Below, in pieces: positions 44,829 to 53,206 of a stretch of DNA of 64,000 nt (its first letter is position 1; each line of letters starts with the position of its first letter). The notes under the pieces were generated by a model that saw nothing but the letters and a program-made list of their open reading frames with translations, made no database searches and had not been told where the DNA came from. The position numbers were made by a program, and so were the translations under genes. Origin of the DNA: Nocardioides pocheonensis (GTDB taxonomy: Bacteria; Actinomycetota; Actinomycetes; Propionibacteriales; Nocardioidaceae); NCBI RefSeq assembly GCF_003725535.1, contig NZ_RJSF01000036.1, forward strand, positions 62,001 through 126,000. Reading direction: 5' to 3'.

Positions 44829-45752
44829 TCAGGCGGCGAGGAGCTTGGACACGGCCGGGTAGGCCAGGAACAGCAGGAACGCGGTGCTGATCAGCATCTG
44901 GGCGACCAGCATCGACTGCGACTTCTCGCCCTCCTCGCCCTCGGCCTGGGTGAGCTCGCGGCGCCGCAGTGTCGCCGCCCGAGCGGAGAGGGAGGAGCGG
45001 ATCTTGGCGCCGTCGTCGGCGGCGAGCACGAGCGCACCGGAGAGCTCCTTGAGCTCCTCGACGTCGATCTCGCGACCGAGGTCGCCCAGCGCGACCCAGG
45101 GCGTGGTGCCGTACAGCCGGGCGTTCGCCAACGCCTGCCGGATCCGGACCATCGACCAGTGGTCGCCCACGCTGGCCGCGGCGAGCAGCGCCTCCGGCAG
45201 GCCGCGCCCCCCGGCCAGGTTCATCGCGACCAGGTCGAGGAAGACGCCCACGCTGCGCCGGAAGTCGCGGCGTCGCGCGGCCGCCTCCGAGCGCAGGGCC
45301 AGGTCGGGCAGGAAGAACCCGAACGCCGCGAACGCGAGCGCGGCGACCGCGGGGATCGCCGTCGGCAGGGGGGCGCCGGCGACGGTCGTCATGGTCCACA
45401 CGAACGGTGCGAGCAGGAACAGCCCGAACCCGGTGGCGACCTTCGTGGCCAGGTGGGTGCCGCGGGTGCGGCCCATCAGGGCCAGGTCGGCGCGCTGCTG
45501 GCCGAGCTCCCAGCCCCGGTCGGCCGCCAGCACCTCGAGCCGGTCCGACAGCGAGGCGAAGGCCGAGCGCGCGCGGCGGTCGAGCGCACCGCCCGACTCG
45601 TAGGCCGTCGTGGTGTGCGTCGTCATCGAGCGCTGGCCCCGGCTGATCCGGGCGAGCGCCTCCGCCACACCCGGGCGGGGCCGCAGGAACACCCGTACGA
45701 AGGCGTAGACCCCCAGCCCGGTGACGGCTCCGAAGAACAGCGCCGCGATCAT
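44829..45752 (-). CDS. tadC: Tad platform protein TadC
   Basis: Inner-membrane platform protein, 307 residues, with a GspF/T2SSF domain (about 130-270, RRDFRRSVGVFLDLVAMNLA, then GGRGLPEALLAAA) and membrane helices at both ends and in the middle. The ATG at 45752 overlaps the tadB stop (ATGA). Works with TadB and the TadA ATPase. A 51-base gap separates it from flp. Confidence 0.87.
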   Translation of the reverse strand: MIAALFFGAVTGLGVYAFVRVFLRPRPGVAEALARISRGQRSMTTHTTTAYESGGALDRRARSAFASLSDRLEVLAADRGWELGQQRADLALMGRTRGTHLATKVATGFGLFLLAPFVWTMTTVAGAPLPTAIPAVAALAFAAFGFFLPDLALRSEAAARRRDFRRSVGVFLDLVAMNLAGGRGLPEALLAAASVGDHWSMVRIRQALANARLYGTTPWVALGDLGREIDVEELKELSGALVLAADDGAKIRSSLSARAATLRRRELTQAEGEEGEKSQSMLVAQMLISTAFLLFLAYPAVSKLLAA

Positions 45753-46690
45753 CGGGCGCCCGCCCGCGCCGGTGACGAACCCTGCGACGGGCCCTGGCTC
45801 TGCGCCTGCGCCTCCACCGGTGCCCGGTCCGTCCGCGACTCTCCCTGGGGGCCGAACACCAGGAACCGGTCGGTCTTCGAGGGCGCCGAGAGGCTGCGCA
45901 GCCACAGCAGGCCCGCGGAGAACAGCCCGGCGATCACGACCAGGACGACCTGGCCGGCGATCGAGCCGTAGGGCTCGACGTAGGGGCGGTTCAGCAGGCT
46001 GAGCATGCCCATCATGCCGAGCACGATCAGCAGCACGATCCGCACGCTGCGGCGGATGCTCTTCCGGCTGGCCTCGATCCGCCGCCGCATGTCCAGCTCC
46101 TCGCGCGTGGACGTGGCGAGCGCGGTGAGGACGTCACGCAGGCCCGGCCCGCGCAGCCGGGCGTTGAGCAGAAGGGAGGCGCAGATGATGTCCGCGCTCG
46201 GGTCGTCGAGGTCCTCGGCGAAGGCGCGCAGGGCGTCGGGGAGCGGCTCGCGGATGCGCAGCCGGTCGACGAGGAGGTTCAAGGAGGGCCGGATCGGGGT
46301 GCCGGCGTTGACCGCGGTCGCCGGGATCGCCTGCTCGAGGCCGATCGCGCCCGCGATCGTGTCGCGCAGGGACTCCGTCCAGCTGGCCAGCGCGTCGAGC
46401 CGCGCGATCGCCCGCTTCTCGACCGCCGAGCTGCCGGCGATGCGGTCCCAGTAGGCGACCAGCAGGCCGATGCTGATCCCGGCCACGACCCACCGGGTGG
46501 CGAGCAGGGCCAGCAGGCCGGCCGCGATGCCGAGGACGAGGCGGCGGGTGCGCTCCTGGAGGCTGGCCCGCTGCTTGCGCGGTGTGCCGGCCGGCCGGTG
46601 GGGCACCCCGACGTACGCGACGACCATCGCGAACAGGCCGAGCCCGACGACGGCACCGCACCCGAGCGCGACCAGCAGGGACCCGGTCAT
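45749..46690 (-). CDS. tadB: Tad platform protein TadB
   Basis: About 313 residues with a GspF/T2SSF core (DTIAGAIGLEQAIPATAVNA region) and four or five membrane helices, the second platform subunit. Its ATG shares one base with the tadA stop (TGATG). The C-terminal tail after the last helix is hydrophilic and Gln/Ser-rich, unusual but not disruptive. Confidence 0.87.
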   Translation of the reverse strand: MTGSLLVALGCGAVVGLGLFAMVVAYVGVPHRPAGTPRKQRASLQERTRRLVLGIAAGLLALLATRWVVAGISIGLLVAYWDRIAGSSAVEKRAIARLDALASWTESLRDTIAGAIGLEQAIPATAVNAGTPIRPSLNLLVDRLRIREPLPDALRAFAEDLDDPSADIICASLLLNARLRGPGLRDVLTALATSTREELDMRRRIEASRKSIRRSVRIVLLIVLGMMGMLSLLNRPYVEPYGSIAGQVVLVVIAGLFSAGLLWLRSLSAPSKTDRFLVFGPQGESRTDRAPVEAQAQSQGPSQGSSPARAGAR

Positions 46691-48029
46691 CAGGTCCACC
46701 GCGCCATGGTCTCGGGCTGGTAGCCCTGGGTGAGCAGGTCGTCGAGGCAGCTGATCGGCGCGTGCGCGGCGACGTTGCCGCTGCGGTCGAGGGCGAACAC
46801 CTCGCTGGAGAGCACGCGCCCGTCGACGCCGGTGACCTCGCGGACACTCTCGACCATGCGGGTCAGCCGGCCGCCGTGGTCGTAGTCGTTGCGCTTGCGC
46901 ATGAACACCACGAAGTTGATCGAGCCCGCGATCAGCATGTGCGTGGCCTCGACCGGCAGGTGCTCCTGGGCCTGTGCAGCGCGTACGTCGCGATCCGGTT
47001 GAACACCTCCATCGAGGAGTTCGCATGGATCGTCGACAGCGAGCCGTCGTTGCCCTGGCTCATCGCGTTGAGCATGGTCACGATCTCGTCGCCGAGGACC
47101 TCGCCGACGATGACGCGGCTGGGGTTCTGACGCAGCGACCGGCGGACCAGCTCGGCCATGCTGACCCCGCCGAGGCCCTCGGAGTTCGGCAACCGCTCCT
47201 CGAAGGCCACCACGTTGGGATGGAGGTCCTCGAACTGGTCGAGGCCGAGCTCGAGGGCGCGCTCGACGGTGATCAGGCGCTCGACCGGGGGGATTTCGTT
47301 GGCGAGCGCGCGCAGCAGGGTGGTCTTGCCGGAGTTGGTCGACCCGGCGATCATCACGTTCTTGCGCGCGCGTACGGCGGCCCGCAGGAACGACGCCAGC
47401 TCGGGGGTGATCGTGCCGTTGCCGACCAGGTCCTCGAGGCCGACCCGGCCGAGCCGGGAGCGCCGGATCGACACGCTCGGCCGGGCGCAGACCGACATGA
47501 CGGCCGAGAGTCGCGAGCCGTCGGGGAGCCGCAGGTCGAGCTGCGGGTTGGCGGTGTCGAACGGCCGCGACGCCAGGCCGACGCTCGCGGCGAGGATCTG
47601 GATCAGCTCGACCAGCTCCTCGTCGCTGTCGGCGACCGGGTCGGCGAGCTCCTCGTGACCGTCGGCGTAGCCCACGAAGACGCGGTCGCAGCCGTTGATG
47701 TCGATGTTCTCGACCTCGGGGTCCTGGAGCAGGGGCTGGAGCCGGCCGACCCCGAAGAGCGCCGCGTGGATCGCGGCCGCGACCACCTCCTCCTCGTCGG
47801 CCGTCGGCGGGGTGCGGCCCAGGGTGATCTCGGCACGGGCGTGGTCCTCGAGCACCTGCACGATCAGCGACCGGGCGAACTGGCGCTCGTCCTCGGGGGA
47901 CATCGCGGCCCGGCCCAGCACCTCGTCGCTGCGCCGCTGCTGGTTCAGCCGGTCGGCGACCTGCGCCCGCAGCATGCGCACGAGCTGCGGGTCGGCACCC
48001 AGGCCGGTGACCGGCCCCGTGGTCGTCAC
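46690..48029 (-). pseudogene. tadA: Tad secretion ATPase TadA/CpaF, frameshifted
   Basis: Hexameric ATPase powering Flp pilus assembly. From the GTG at 48029 the frame encodes the N-terminal domain, Walker A (IAGSTNSGKTTLLRALANE), the Asp/Glu boxes and the His box (STIHANSS), up to FNRIATYAL. There the frame runs into a short nonsense tail ending at 46932. The homologous C-terminus (QEHLPVEATHMLIAGSINFV, ending ETMARWT) continues in another frame. The junction is at 46971-46980, where an extra CA (or one missing base) explains the break. Either a sequence error or a recent inactivating mutation; no obvious slippery site. Confidence 0.82.
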
Positions 48030-48853
48030 GACGCCCTCCTGCGGCCCCTGCGGGAGCGGGCACGGACGTCGTCGGCGACCGCGGCCGGGTCGGGTGCGGC
48101 GACGGCGCCACCGAGGTCGGCGTACAGGCGCCGGGCGAGGGTGTGCCCGCTGCGCACCAGGAGGCTGCGCTCGGGACGGAACACCTCCCCGCCCTCGTAC
48201 ATGGCGACGGTCGCGTCGTCCCGTGCGACGACGCCGTAGTCGGACACCCACGGGAGCCCCTGAGCCACGCCGGCCGCGGCGGCGGCGACGTCGCGGGACT
48301 GCGCGGTCGTCGCGACGCACACGATGCCGACCCGGACCTGGCGGTCGCGGAGCTGGTCCTCCAGGGACTCCAGCCGGCGACGGGTGTGGATCACGCTCCA
48401 GGCGCTGGGCCGGTAGACGCACAGCAGCGCGGCCGACCGCTCGACCATGGCCAGGTGGGTCGAGCGCGCGTTGACCTGGCCGATGTCGGCGAACACGTCG
48501 ATGCCCGGGACCCGCGCGAACGCCTGCGCCAGGCTCGGCCACAGCGGGGCGGCGGCGACCGCCTGCTCCGGGCCGGGGAGCCCGGCCAGCACCTGCTGGC
48601 CACCGAGCGCCGTCTGGGCGTGCGCGACGACGGTCTGCGGCTCCAGCCCGCGCCGGGCCGCCGGCAGCAGCGACATCAGGCCCTGGTTGAGGTCGAGGGG
48701 GCCGTGCTCGCCGGGAAGCTTGAGCGCGACGTCGCCGCCGAGCGGGTCGGCGTCGGCCAGGATGCTCGGGGCCGGCCAGAGGTTCGCCAGCAGCATGCTG
48801 GTCGTCGTCGCCCCGGGCGCACCCTTGGCCGACATCACCGAGATGAGTGCCAT
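48026..48853 (-). CDS. CpaE/TadZ-like MinD-family protein with altered P-loop
   Basis: A 275-residue protein of the ParA/MinD superfamily that localises Tad machinery. The deviant Walker A normally reads KGGxGKT; here it is SAKGAPGATTTS, retaining the signature Lys but having Ala where the second Lys belongs. The partner Asp regions (ILADADPLGGD, VFADIG) are recognisable. It lacks the receiver domain of classical CpaE. Its stop overlaps the tadA GTG. Confidence 0.75.
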   Translation of the reverse strand: MALISVMSAKGAPGATTTSMLLANLWPAPSILADADPLGGDVALKLPGEHGPLDLNQGLMSLLPAARRGLEPQTVVAHAQTALGGQQVLAGLPGPEQAVAAAPLWPSLAQAFARVPGIDVFADIGQVNARSTHLAMVERSAALLCVYRPSAWSVIHTRRRLESLEDQLRDRQVRVGIVCVATTAQSRDVAAAAAGVAQGLPWVSDYGVVARDDATVAMYEGGEVFRPERSLLVRSGHTLARRLYADLGGAVAAPDPAAVADDVRARSRRGRRRAS

Positions 48854-48864
48854 CGGTGGCCTGC

Positions 48865-49545
48865 CTACTGCGTCTTCCAGTCGATGGACGGCCGGGTGTC
48901 GTCGGGCAGGATCGTGACGGCGAGGTTGCCGGAGGAGGCGAAGTTCGCGAGGTCGCCGGCGACGTCGCTGCGGACCAGCACGGTGATGCTGGTCGTGCCG
49001 GCGCCGGCGCCGTGGCCGACCGAGATCACGCGCGCGGCATTGACGATCACGGGGTTGCCCGGGGCCGCCTCGGTCGAGCTGCCGCTGCCGGAGACGAAGT
49101 AGACGCGGACGACCTGGCCCGTGCGGGGGACCTGGCTGGGACGACGCGTCGGGTCCAGGACGATGCCGACGCCTTCGCCGTTGTCCGGCACGAGCGTGTC
49201 GACGCTGAACATCTTCGGGCTGAGCAGGGCGCCCTGCGGCACGGCGCTGGTGGCGCGGGTGCCGACGTACGAGCTCACGAGGCGGGCCGGGACCAGGGCG
49301 GCGCCGTCGGCGGCGACGCGGACCGTGGAGAAGTCGCTGCGGCTCATCACCTGGCCGAAGGCGATGTCGTGGCTGGCGGCCAGGACGCTCTCGCGGTCGC
49401 CGCTGCGGAACACGAGCAAGGCGCTGCCGAGCGCGCCGAGGAGGATCAGCAGCAGCGCGAGTGCCGCGAGCGCAGGACGCCGGTCGCGCGGCGCCACCGG
49501 CAACCGACCGCGCTCGAACGTCTCGCGCTCCGGTGTCGAAATCAT
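48865..49545 (-). CDS. cpaB: CpaB-like SAF-domain pilus protein
   Basis: A 226-residue protein: cytoplasmic tail, one membrane helix (ALAALALLLILLGALGSALL), then a SAF domain (VLAASHDIAFGQVMSRSDF) and a RcpC-type region, as in CpaB/RcpC proteins of Tad systems. First gene of the pilus operon, about 94 bases after the predicted transcription start. ATG at 49545. Confidence 0.82.
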   Translation of the reverse strand: MISTPERETFERGRLPVAPRDRRPALAALALLLILLGALGSALLVFRSGDRESVLAASHDIAFGQVMSRSDFSTVRVAADGAALVPARLVSSYVGTRATSAVPQGALLSPKMFSVDTLVPDNGEGVGIVLDPTRRPSQVPRTGQVVRVYFVSGSGSSTEAAPGNPVIVNAARVISVGHGAGAGTTSITVLVRSDVAGDLANFASSGNLAVTILPDDTRPSIDWKTQ

Positions 49546-49645
49546 GCAGGTGTCTCCCGAGATCGAGTAGCCGTCAACCGGTCAGGCCCGACCAAGGCTC
49601 GTGGAACGCTCCCGAGACGGAGCTCTGCGCGGTGCCGGATCAGTC

Positions 49646-49671
49646 CTACCCGTGCCGCCAGGCGGCGAAAC
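49646..49671 (-). promoter_or_regulatory. SigB/SigF-type promoter of the Tad operon
   Basis: Reading leftward: GTTT (49668-49671), 16 bases, GGGTAG (49646-49651). Identical to the boxes at 30.9 kb and 43.1 kb. Predicted start near 49639. The spacer contains a small GCCGCC/GGCGGC symmetry. Confidence 0.8.
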
Positions 49672-49755
49672 GCAGCCTACGTCGAGTCCCTGTTCCGGCG
49701 TACCTCGTCCCCGCATGTCGGGAATAGGTGGGGCGCGCCCGTTGTCGGGACCGGT

Positions 49756-50598
49756 ATGACGGTTCCCGCACTGACGCTCAACGACGGCCACTCCATCCCC
49801 CAGCTCGGCTTCGGGGTCTACCAGATCCGGCCCCAGGAGACGGAGGCGGCGGTGAGCCGGGCCCTCGAGGTGGGCTACCGGCACATCGACACCGCACAGA
49901 TGTACGGCAACGAGAAGGGTGTCGGTGACGCCGTGGCCGCCTCCGGCCTGCCGCGCGACGAGGTGTTCCTCACCTCGAAGCTCAACAACGGCTTCCACCG
50001 CCCCGACGACGCGCGACGCACCTTCGACGAGACGCTCACCAGGCTCCGCACCGACCACGTCGACCTGTTCCTGATCCACTGGCCGCTCCCCACCCGGTAC
50101 GACGGCGACTTCGTGTCCACGTGGAAGACGCTCGTCGAGTTCCAGGCCGACGGGCGCGCCCGCTCGATCGGGGTCTCGAACTTCCAGGTCGACCACCTGG
50201 CCCGGCTGGCCGAGGAGACCTCCGTCGTCCCGGCGGTGAACCAGATCGAGGTGCACCCCTACTTCGGCAACGAGGACGTGCGGGCCGCCGACGCGCAGGC
50301 CGGCATCCTCACCGAGGCCTGGTCACCGATCGCGCAGGGCGCCGTCCTCGACGACCCGGTGGTCACCGGCATCGCCGACAGCGTCGGCCGGACCCCCTCG
50401 CAGGTCGTGCTGCGCTGGCACGTGCAGCGCGGCGACATCGTCTTCCCGAAGACCACGCACGTCGAGCGGATGCAAGAGAACTTCGCGATCTTCGACTTCG
50501 AGCTGTCCGAGGACCAGGTCGCCGCGATCAGCGCGCTCGACCGCGGTGAGGCCGGCCGGCGCGGACCGAACCCGAGCACGTTCGACTGGATCCCGTAG
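49756..50598 (+). CDS. Aldo-keto reductase (AKR5-like)
   Basis: NADPH-dependent oxidoreductase, 280 residues, TIM-barrel. The catalytic tetrad is visible: Asp45 and Tyr50 in HIDTAQMYGNEKGVG, Lys75 in LTSKLNNG, His108 in LIHWPLP. The C-terminal cofactor-binding segment includes VFPKTTHVERMQENF. Resembles the 2,5-diketo-gluconate reductase-like group; the natural substrate is unknown. ATG at 49756, divergent from the Tad operon; ends 13 bases from a convergent gene. Confidence 0.92.
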   Translation: MTVPALTLNDGHSIPQLGFGVYQIRPQETEAAVSRALEVGYRHIDTAQMYGNEKGVGDAVAASGLPRDEVFLTSKLNNGFHRPDDARRTFDETLTRLRTDHVDLFLIHWPLPTRYDGDFVSTWKTLVEFQADGRARSIGVSNFQVDHLARLAEETSVVPAVNQIEVHPYFGNEDVRAADAQAGILTEAWSPIAQGAVLDDPVVTGIADSVGRTPSQVVLRWHVQRGDIVFPKTTHVERMQENFAIFDFELSEDQVAAISALDRGEAGRRGPNPSTFDWIP

Positions 50599-50611
50599 CG
50601 GCCCGTCGAGG

Positions 50612-51157
50612 TCAGCCGCCGACGGTGACCGTGACCTCGTTGGACGCCGTCTGGGTGGCGGGGTCGAAGACCCGGAAGCGCTGGTCGCCGGTGCGGCCGG
50701 TCATGACGTACGTGGAGAAGGTGCCGACGTTCACGCGCACCTGGACGCCGAAGTCGGACCAGGTGCCGTTCTCGAACCGCTGCACCATCAGGCTCTCGTT
50801 GTCCTGGCCCGGCCACTGGCCGGTGAGGTTGATCCGCTCCATCGGCCGCACCATCACCGGGGACGCGCTCAGGTAGAGCCCGGTCGACACCGCCGTCGGC
50901 GTGCTGGTCGGGACGTCGCCCGGAGACGCGGTGTCCGAGGGCACCGGGAGTGCCGTCGTCGGGAGCGGGTTGAGCGGCTGGACGTTGCCGCTGGTCGTGT
51001 CGTTGCTGCTCGAGGTCTGCAGGCCGAGCGCCTTCACCATCACCCAGGCGCCGAGGCCGATCACGAGGCCGATGACCACGGCGACGCCGAGGATCTTGGC
51101 GACGACGGCAGTGATCTCCTGCTGCCTCTCGCGCTGGTCGTCCTGGATCCCCGTCAC
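50612..51157 (-). CDS. Membrane-anchored protein with Ig-like outer domain
   Basis: A 181-residue protein: charged N-terminus, one membrane helix (ILGVAVVIGLVIGLGAWVMV), a Ser/Thr/Pro linker, and an 85-residue beta-rich domain (SPVMVRPMERINLTGQWPGQ, then QRFRVFDPATQTASNEVTVT) like a bacterial Ig-type fold. No enzymatic motif. Orientation and spacing suggest a single-gene unit. Confidence 0.65.
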   Translation of the reverse strand: MTGIQDDQRERQQEITAVVAKILGVAVVIGLVIGLGAWVMVKALGLQTSSSNDTTSGNVQPLNPLPTTALPVPSDTASPGDVPTSTPTAVSTGLYLSASPVMVRPMERINLTGQWPGQDNESLMVQRFENGTWSDFGVQVRVNVGTFSTYVMTGRTGDQRFRVFDPATQTASNEVTVTVGG

Positions 51158-51227
51158 GCCTCCAAGGATAGAGGCCGGTCCAGGTGTCTCCCACGGGTCG
51201 CGGAGGCGGAGGTGACCGGCGCCACGG

Positions 51228-51701
51228 TCAGCGCGGCTCCAGCACCACGACCGGGATGACCCGGTCGGTCCAGGACTGGTAGGAGTCGTAGTCGGCGTAC
51301 AGGTCGACCAGGCGCGGCCAGAGCGTCGCGCGCTCGGCGTCGTCCACGACGCGGGCGAGCATCGGACGCCGACGACGGCCGACCTGGACGGTCACGTCGG
51401 GGTGGGCGAGCAGGTTGAGGTACCACATCGGGTGCTCGGGGCGGCCGGCCTGCGAGGCGACGACGACGATGCGGCCGCGGTCCTCGAGGTAGACCAACGG
51501 CGTGGTCCGGAGCCTGCCGGTCTTGCGGCCGCGGTGCTCGAGCAGGCAGATCGGCACCGGGTTGCGGAAGCCGGCCCCGATCCGCCAGGTACCCCCGACC
51601 CGTCCGCCGGTGGTCCGGTAGAGCCACACGTTGCCCGTGGCCATGAGCTTGATGATCCGGCGGGTGAGGTCGGAGTCGAGACCCTTCGGTTTGGTGTCCA
51701 C
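51228..51701 (-). CDS. Ddn-type deazaflavin (F420) nitroreductase family protein
   Basis: A 157-residue split-barrel protein of PF04075 (Ddn/DUF385), members of which use F420H2. The conserved stretch LLEHRGRKTGRLRTTPLVYL and the later PMWYLNLLAHPDVTVQVG are the family hallmarks. Lies three bases after the SnoaL-like gene, so the two form an operon. Substrate unknown. Confidence 0.87.
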   Translation of the reverse strand: MDTKPKGLDSDLTRRIIKLMATGNVWLYRTTGGRVGGTWRIGAGFRNPVPICLLEHRGRKTGRLRTTPLVYLEDRGRIVVVASQAGRPEHPMWYLNLLAHPDVTVQVGRRRRPMLARVVDDAERATLWPRLVDLYADYDSYQSWTDRVIPVVVLEPR

Positions 51702-51704
51702 GAA

Positions 51705-52127
51705 TCAGAAGCCGCGCATCCAGACGTTGTCGTCGACCATGCGCCTGGAACGCCAGCCGTCCGGCGTACGCACCAGCTCGTGGTGGTAGTAGCCGCCGAC
51801 CTCGACCAGCGTCTCGCCGCCGTTCGGGCCCGGCGCCACCATCGGGTTCGTGAAGTACGCCGTTGCGCGGGCCGTGTCGCCGTCGAGCTCGATCGAGACC
51901 TGGCCGATGACGTGCTGGTACCGCAGGAAGCCGCCCAGGCCCTGCGCCACCCACGGCTTCGCGACCGGCAGCACGTCGGCCGGCCCGCCGACGGCGGAGT
52001 AGTCGAGGATCGCGTCGGCGGTGAACACCGCGTCGAGGTCGTCCCAGCTGCGGGTGTCGATCGCCCGCGTGTAGCGGGTGATCACGTCGACGATCTCCTG
52101 GCGGTCGCTCAGCTCCTGCAGGTCCAT
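51705..52127 (-). CDS. SnoaL-like/NTF2-fold protein
   Basis: A 140-residue cone-shaped alpha+beta-barrel protein: helical start (LSDRQEIVDVITRYTRAIDT, then RSWDDLDAVFTADA) and four or five strands including ATAYFTNPMVAPG and GGYYHHELVRTPDGWR. Members include ketosteroid isomerase-like and polyketide cyclase-like enzymes. Divergent from the LLM oxidoreductase across a KstR-type palindrome, hinting at steroid or lipid metabolism. Confidence 0.85.
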   Translation of the reverse strand: MDLQELSDRQEIVDVITRYTRAIDTRSWDDLDAVFTADAILDYSAVGGPADVLPVAKPWVAQGLGGFLRYQHVIGQVSIELDGDTARATAYFTNPMVAPGPNGGETLVEVGGYYHHELVRTPDGWRSRRMVDDNVWMRGF

Positions 52128-52148
52128 GGACCCACCCTAGGCAAAAAC

Positions 52149-52162
52149 TGAAACCGGTTCTA
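52149..52162. promoter_or_regulatory. KstR-type operator between divergent operons
   Basis: The 14-base TGAAACCGGTTCTA matches TnnAACnnGTTnnA, the published KstR binding pattern of actinobacterial cholesterol regulons, at every fixed position. Outer bases extend the symmetry (ACT...AGT). It lies 22 bases from the leftward ATG (52127) and 33 from the rightward ATG (52195), able to control both. Confidence 0.6.
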
Positions 52163-52194
52163 GTATTTCGGAAGGTTCAATCTCCGGAGGTCAC

Positions 52195-53073
52195 ATGCGG
52201 TTCTCGTTCGCCGAAGGCATGACGCACGCCGAGTACTACGCCCCGCTGGCCCAGGCCGCCGAGGCGGCCGGCTACACGTCCATGACGATCGCGGACTCCC
52301 TGATCTACCCCAAGGAGTCCGACTCGAAGTACCCCTACACCGACACCGGTGACCGGGAGTTCCTCGAGGGCAAGGAGTTCATCGAGACGATGATCCTCTG
52401 CGCGCACCTCTTCGCGGTGACCTCGACGCTGCGGCTCACGCCGTTCGTGCTGAAGCTGCCGATCCGGCCGCCGGTGCTCGTGGCCAAGCAGGCCTCGTCG
52501 CTGGCGTTCCTGTCCGGCAACCGGCTCGGGCTGGGCGTCGGGCTCTCCCCCTGGCCCGAGGACTTCGCCGCGCTCGGGGTGCCGTGGGAGCGACGGGGCA
52601 AGCGGATGGACGAGTGCATGGACGTCCTGCGCGGCCTGACCACCGGTGAGTACTTCGAGTACCACGGCGAGTTCTTCGACATCGAGCCGCTCAAGCAGTG
52701 CCCGGGCGCCACCGAGCCGGTCCCGCTGCTGGTGGGTGGGCACTCCGACGCGGCGCTGCGGCGCGCGGTGCTGAAGGGCGACGGGTGGATGCACGCCGGC
52801 GGTGACCCCGAGGAGCTCGACCGGCTGCTCGCGCGACTCGCGGAGATCCGCAAGGCCGAGGGCGACGACCGCGACGACTTCGAGGTGCACGTGATCTCCT
52901 ACGACGCCTACACCCTCGACGGGATCAAGCGGCTCGAGGACAAGGGCGTGACCGACGCGATCGTCGGCTTCCGGGTCCCCTACATCAAGGGCCCGGACAC
53001 CGAGCCGCTGCAGACCAAGATCGACCACCTGAACCGGTACGCCGAGGACATCATCAGCAAGGTGGCGCTGTGA
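52195..53073 (+). CDS. LLM-class F420/flavin-dependent oxidoreductase
   Basis: A 292-residue luciferase-like TIM-barrel protein. Typical segments are GLGVGLSPWPEDFAALGVPW and PVPLLVGGHSDAALRRAVLK followed by GDGWMHAG. Such proteins hydroxylate or dehydrogenate lipophilic substrates using F420 or FMN. ATG at 52195 following TCCGGAGGTC. First gene of a rightward cluster behind the KstR-like site. Confidence 0.9.
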   Translation: MRFSFAEGMTHAEYYAPLAQAAEAAGYTSMTIADSLIYPKESDSKYPYTDTGDREFLEGKEFIETMILCAHLFAVTSTLRLTPFVLKLPIRPPVLVAKQASSLAFLSGNRLGLGVGLSPWPEDFAALGVPWERRGKRMDECMDVLRGLTTGEYFEYHGEFFDIEPLKQCPGATEPVPLLVGGHSDAALRRAVLKGDGWMHAGGDPEELDRLLARLAEIRKAEGDDRDDFEVHVISYDAYTLDGIKRLEDKGVTDAIVGFRVPYIKGPDTEPLQTKIDHLNRYAEDIISKVAL

Positions 53074-53084
53074 TGGCCGGCCAC

Positions 53085-53129
53085 GGTTGGTTGAGGTGCC
53101 GAGCCCCTGGGCGAGGCCTCGAAACCACC
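53085..53129. repeat. REP-like palindromic element, copy 1
   Basis: GGTTGGTTGAGGTGCC... through ...CCTCGAAACCACC, an inverted repeat of about 45 bases between the LLM and DUF1214-like genes. The core is GGTTGAGG/CCTCGAAACC. Confidence 0.75.
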
Positions 53130-53156
53130 GGCACCGCATCGCAGCGCCGACCCGGA

Positions 53157-53192
53157 GGTTTCGAGGCTCGCTGCGCTCGCACCTCAACCACC
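53157..53192. repeat. REP-like palindromic element, copy 2 (inverted)
   Basis: Begins GGTTTCGAGGCTCGCTGCGC and ends CACCTCAACCACC. It is in the opposite orientation to copy 1, 27 bases further on, so the pair can form a larger structure. Ends 14 bases before the next start codon. Confidence 0.75.
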
Positions 53193-53206
53193 GGGAGGGT
53201 GGCGCT

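Noticed and set aside
46960-46990. Programmed ribosomal frameshifting in tadA
   Set aside because: No slippery heptamer or evident downstream structure at the junction; a CA gain or one-base loss explains it more simply.
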